From the IMG/VR virus record IMGVR_UViG_3300036719_001086, positions 1 through 37,723 of that record: a DNA stretch of 37,723 nucleotides; one strand, 5' to 3'. Under the pieces are notes generated by a model that saw nothing but the letters and a program-made list of their open reading frames with translations, did not search any database and was not told the DNA's origin. Both the position numbers and the translations under genes were made by a program. Numbering within the stretch: the stretch's first letter is position 1; each line of letters begins with the position of its first letter. Source of the DNA: a virus. Positions 37,669 through 37,723 of this stretch are shown one piece after another.

Positions 37669-37723
37669 CAGAAAGTAATCGTTCCACTAGCAGTAAAAGT
37701 ATAAACAGTTCCCGACAAAGTTG
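37668..37723 (-). CDS. Glycine-rich tail protein, C-terminal part (joins 1..220)
   Basis: Read from 37723 the frame gives TLSGTVYTFTASGTITF and a TGA at 37670-37668 that overlaps the next ATG. The ending YTFTASGTITF is the usual C-terminal tag of phage glycine-rich tail proteins. It completes the frame open from 220 to 1, giving 91 residues in total. Confidence 0.75.
   Translation of the reverse strand, partial: TLSGTVYTFTASGTITF

Noticed and set aside
1-37723. Temperate phage with integrase or repressor
   Set aside because: No tyrosine or serine recombinase motifs, Cro/CI-type pair or att core were recognised, although unassigned HTH proteins leave some doubt.

Overview
The window reads as the complete genome of a small, short-tailed (podovirus-like), double-stranded DNA phage of 37,723 bp. 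The two window ends belong to one gene. A minus-strand frame open from 220 down to 1 continues without stop or frameshift from 37723 to a TGA at 37668-37670, so the sequence is a circular or circularly permuted map opened inside a small glycine-rich tail gene. No integrase, lysogeny repressor, DNA polymerase or RNA polymerase is visible, so a lytic phage using the host polymerase is the simplest reading. The host cannot be fixed from sequence alone. A DUF2746-like membrane protein, an HslV/proteasome-like protein and the moderate-to-low G+C suggest an aquatic actinobacterium, with low to moderate confidence.

Layout. A divergent regulatory region (2393-2658) separates two transcription units. 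Rightward (plus strand, 2659-16240) is the early/replication arm. It holds three Lys/Arg-rich small proteins (two resembling DUF5872 and DUF6321), then a gene-poor repeat-rich stretch (3728-5510) with a few tiny genes. Next come a MoxR-type AAA+ ATPase with its likely partner and a run of small accessory genes with overlapping starts and stops. The replication/recombination block follows: Cas4/RecB-like nuclease, a small protein with a probable ATT start, RecA/DnaB-fold helicase, archaeo-eukaryotic-type primase, HslV-like Ntn-hydrolase, RusA resolvase, a second PD-(D/E)XK-like protein, a sigma region 4-like HTH protein and a MazG/DUF1599-like protein.

Leftward (minus strand, 2392 to 1, then 37723 to 16237) is the late arm. 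In transcription order it has small terminase, tail-fibre and adhesin-like proteins, two glycine-rich tail proteins, holin, M15 peptidase, secreted lysozyme-like enzyme, large terminase, a zinc-ribbon protein, a small membrane protein, portal, scaffold, major capsid protein and a capsid-associated protein. These are followed by three highly basic proteins with similar N-termini, then connector and tail-tube (P22 gp4/gp10-like) proteins, and three probable internal or ejection proteins ending in a 1752-residue giant. The two arms meet head-on at 16237-16240 with overlapping stop codons.

Most unusual: the HslV/proteasome-beta-like protein inside a replication operon; an asymmetric GGACGT...TTGAAGT repeat family upstream of early genes; a four-copy 11-bp phased repeat array beside a Fur-box-like palindrome at the divergent promoter; and the tandem basic late proteins sharing an N-terminal amphipathic segment. 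All functional names rest on motifs read by eye and memory of families; no database search was run.
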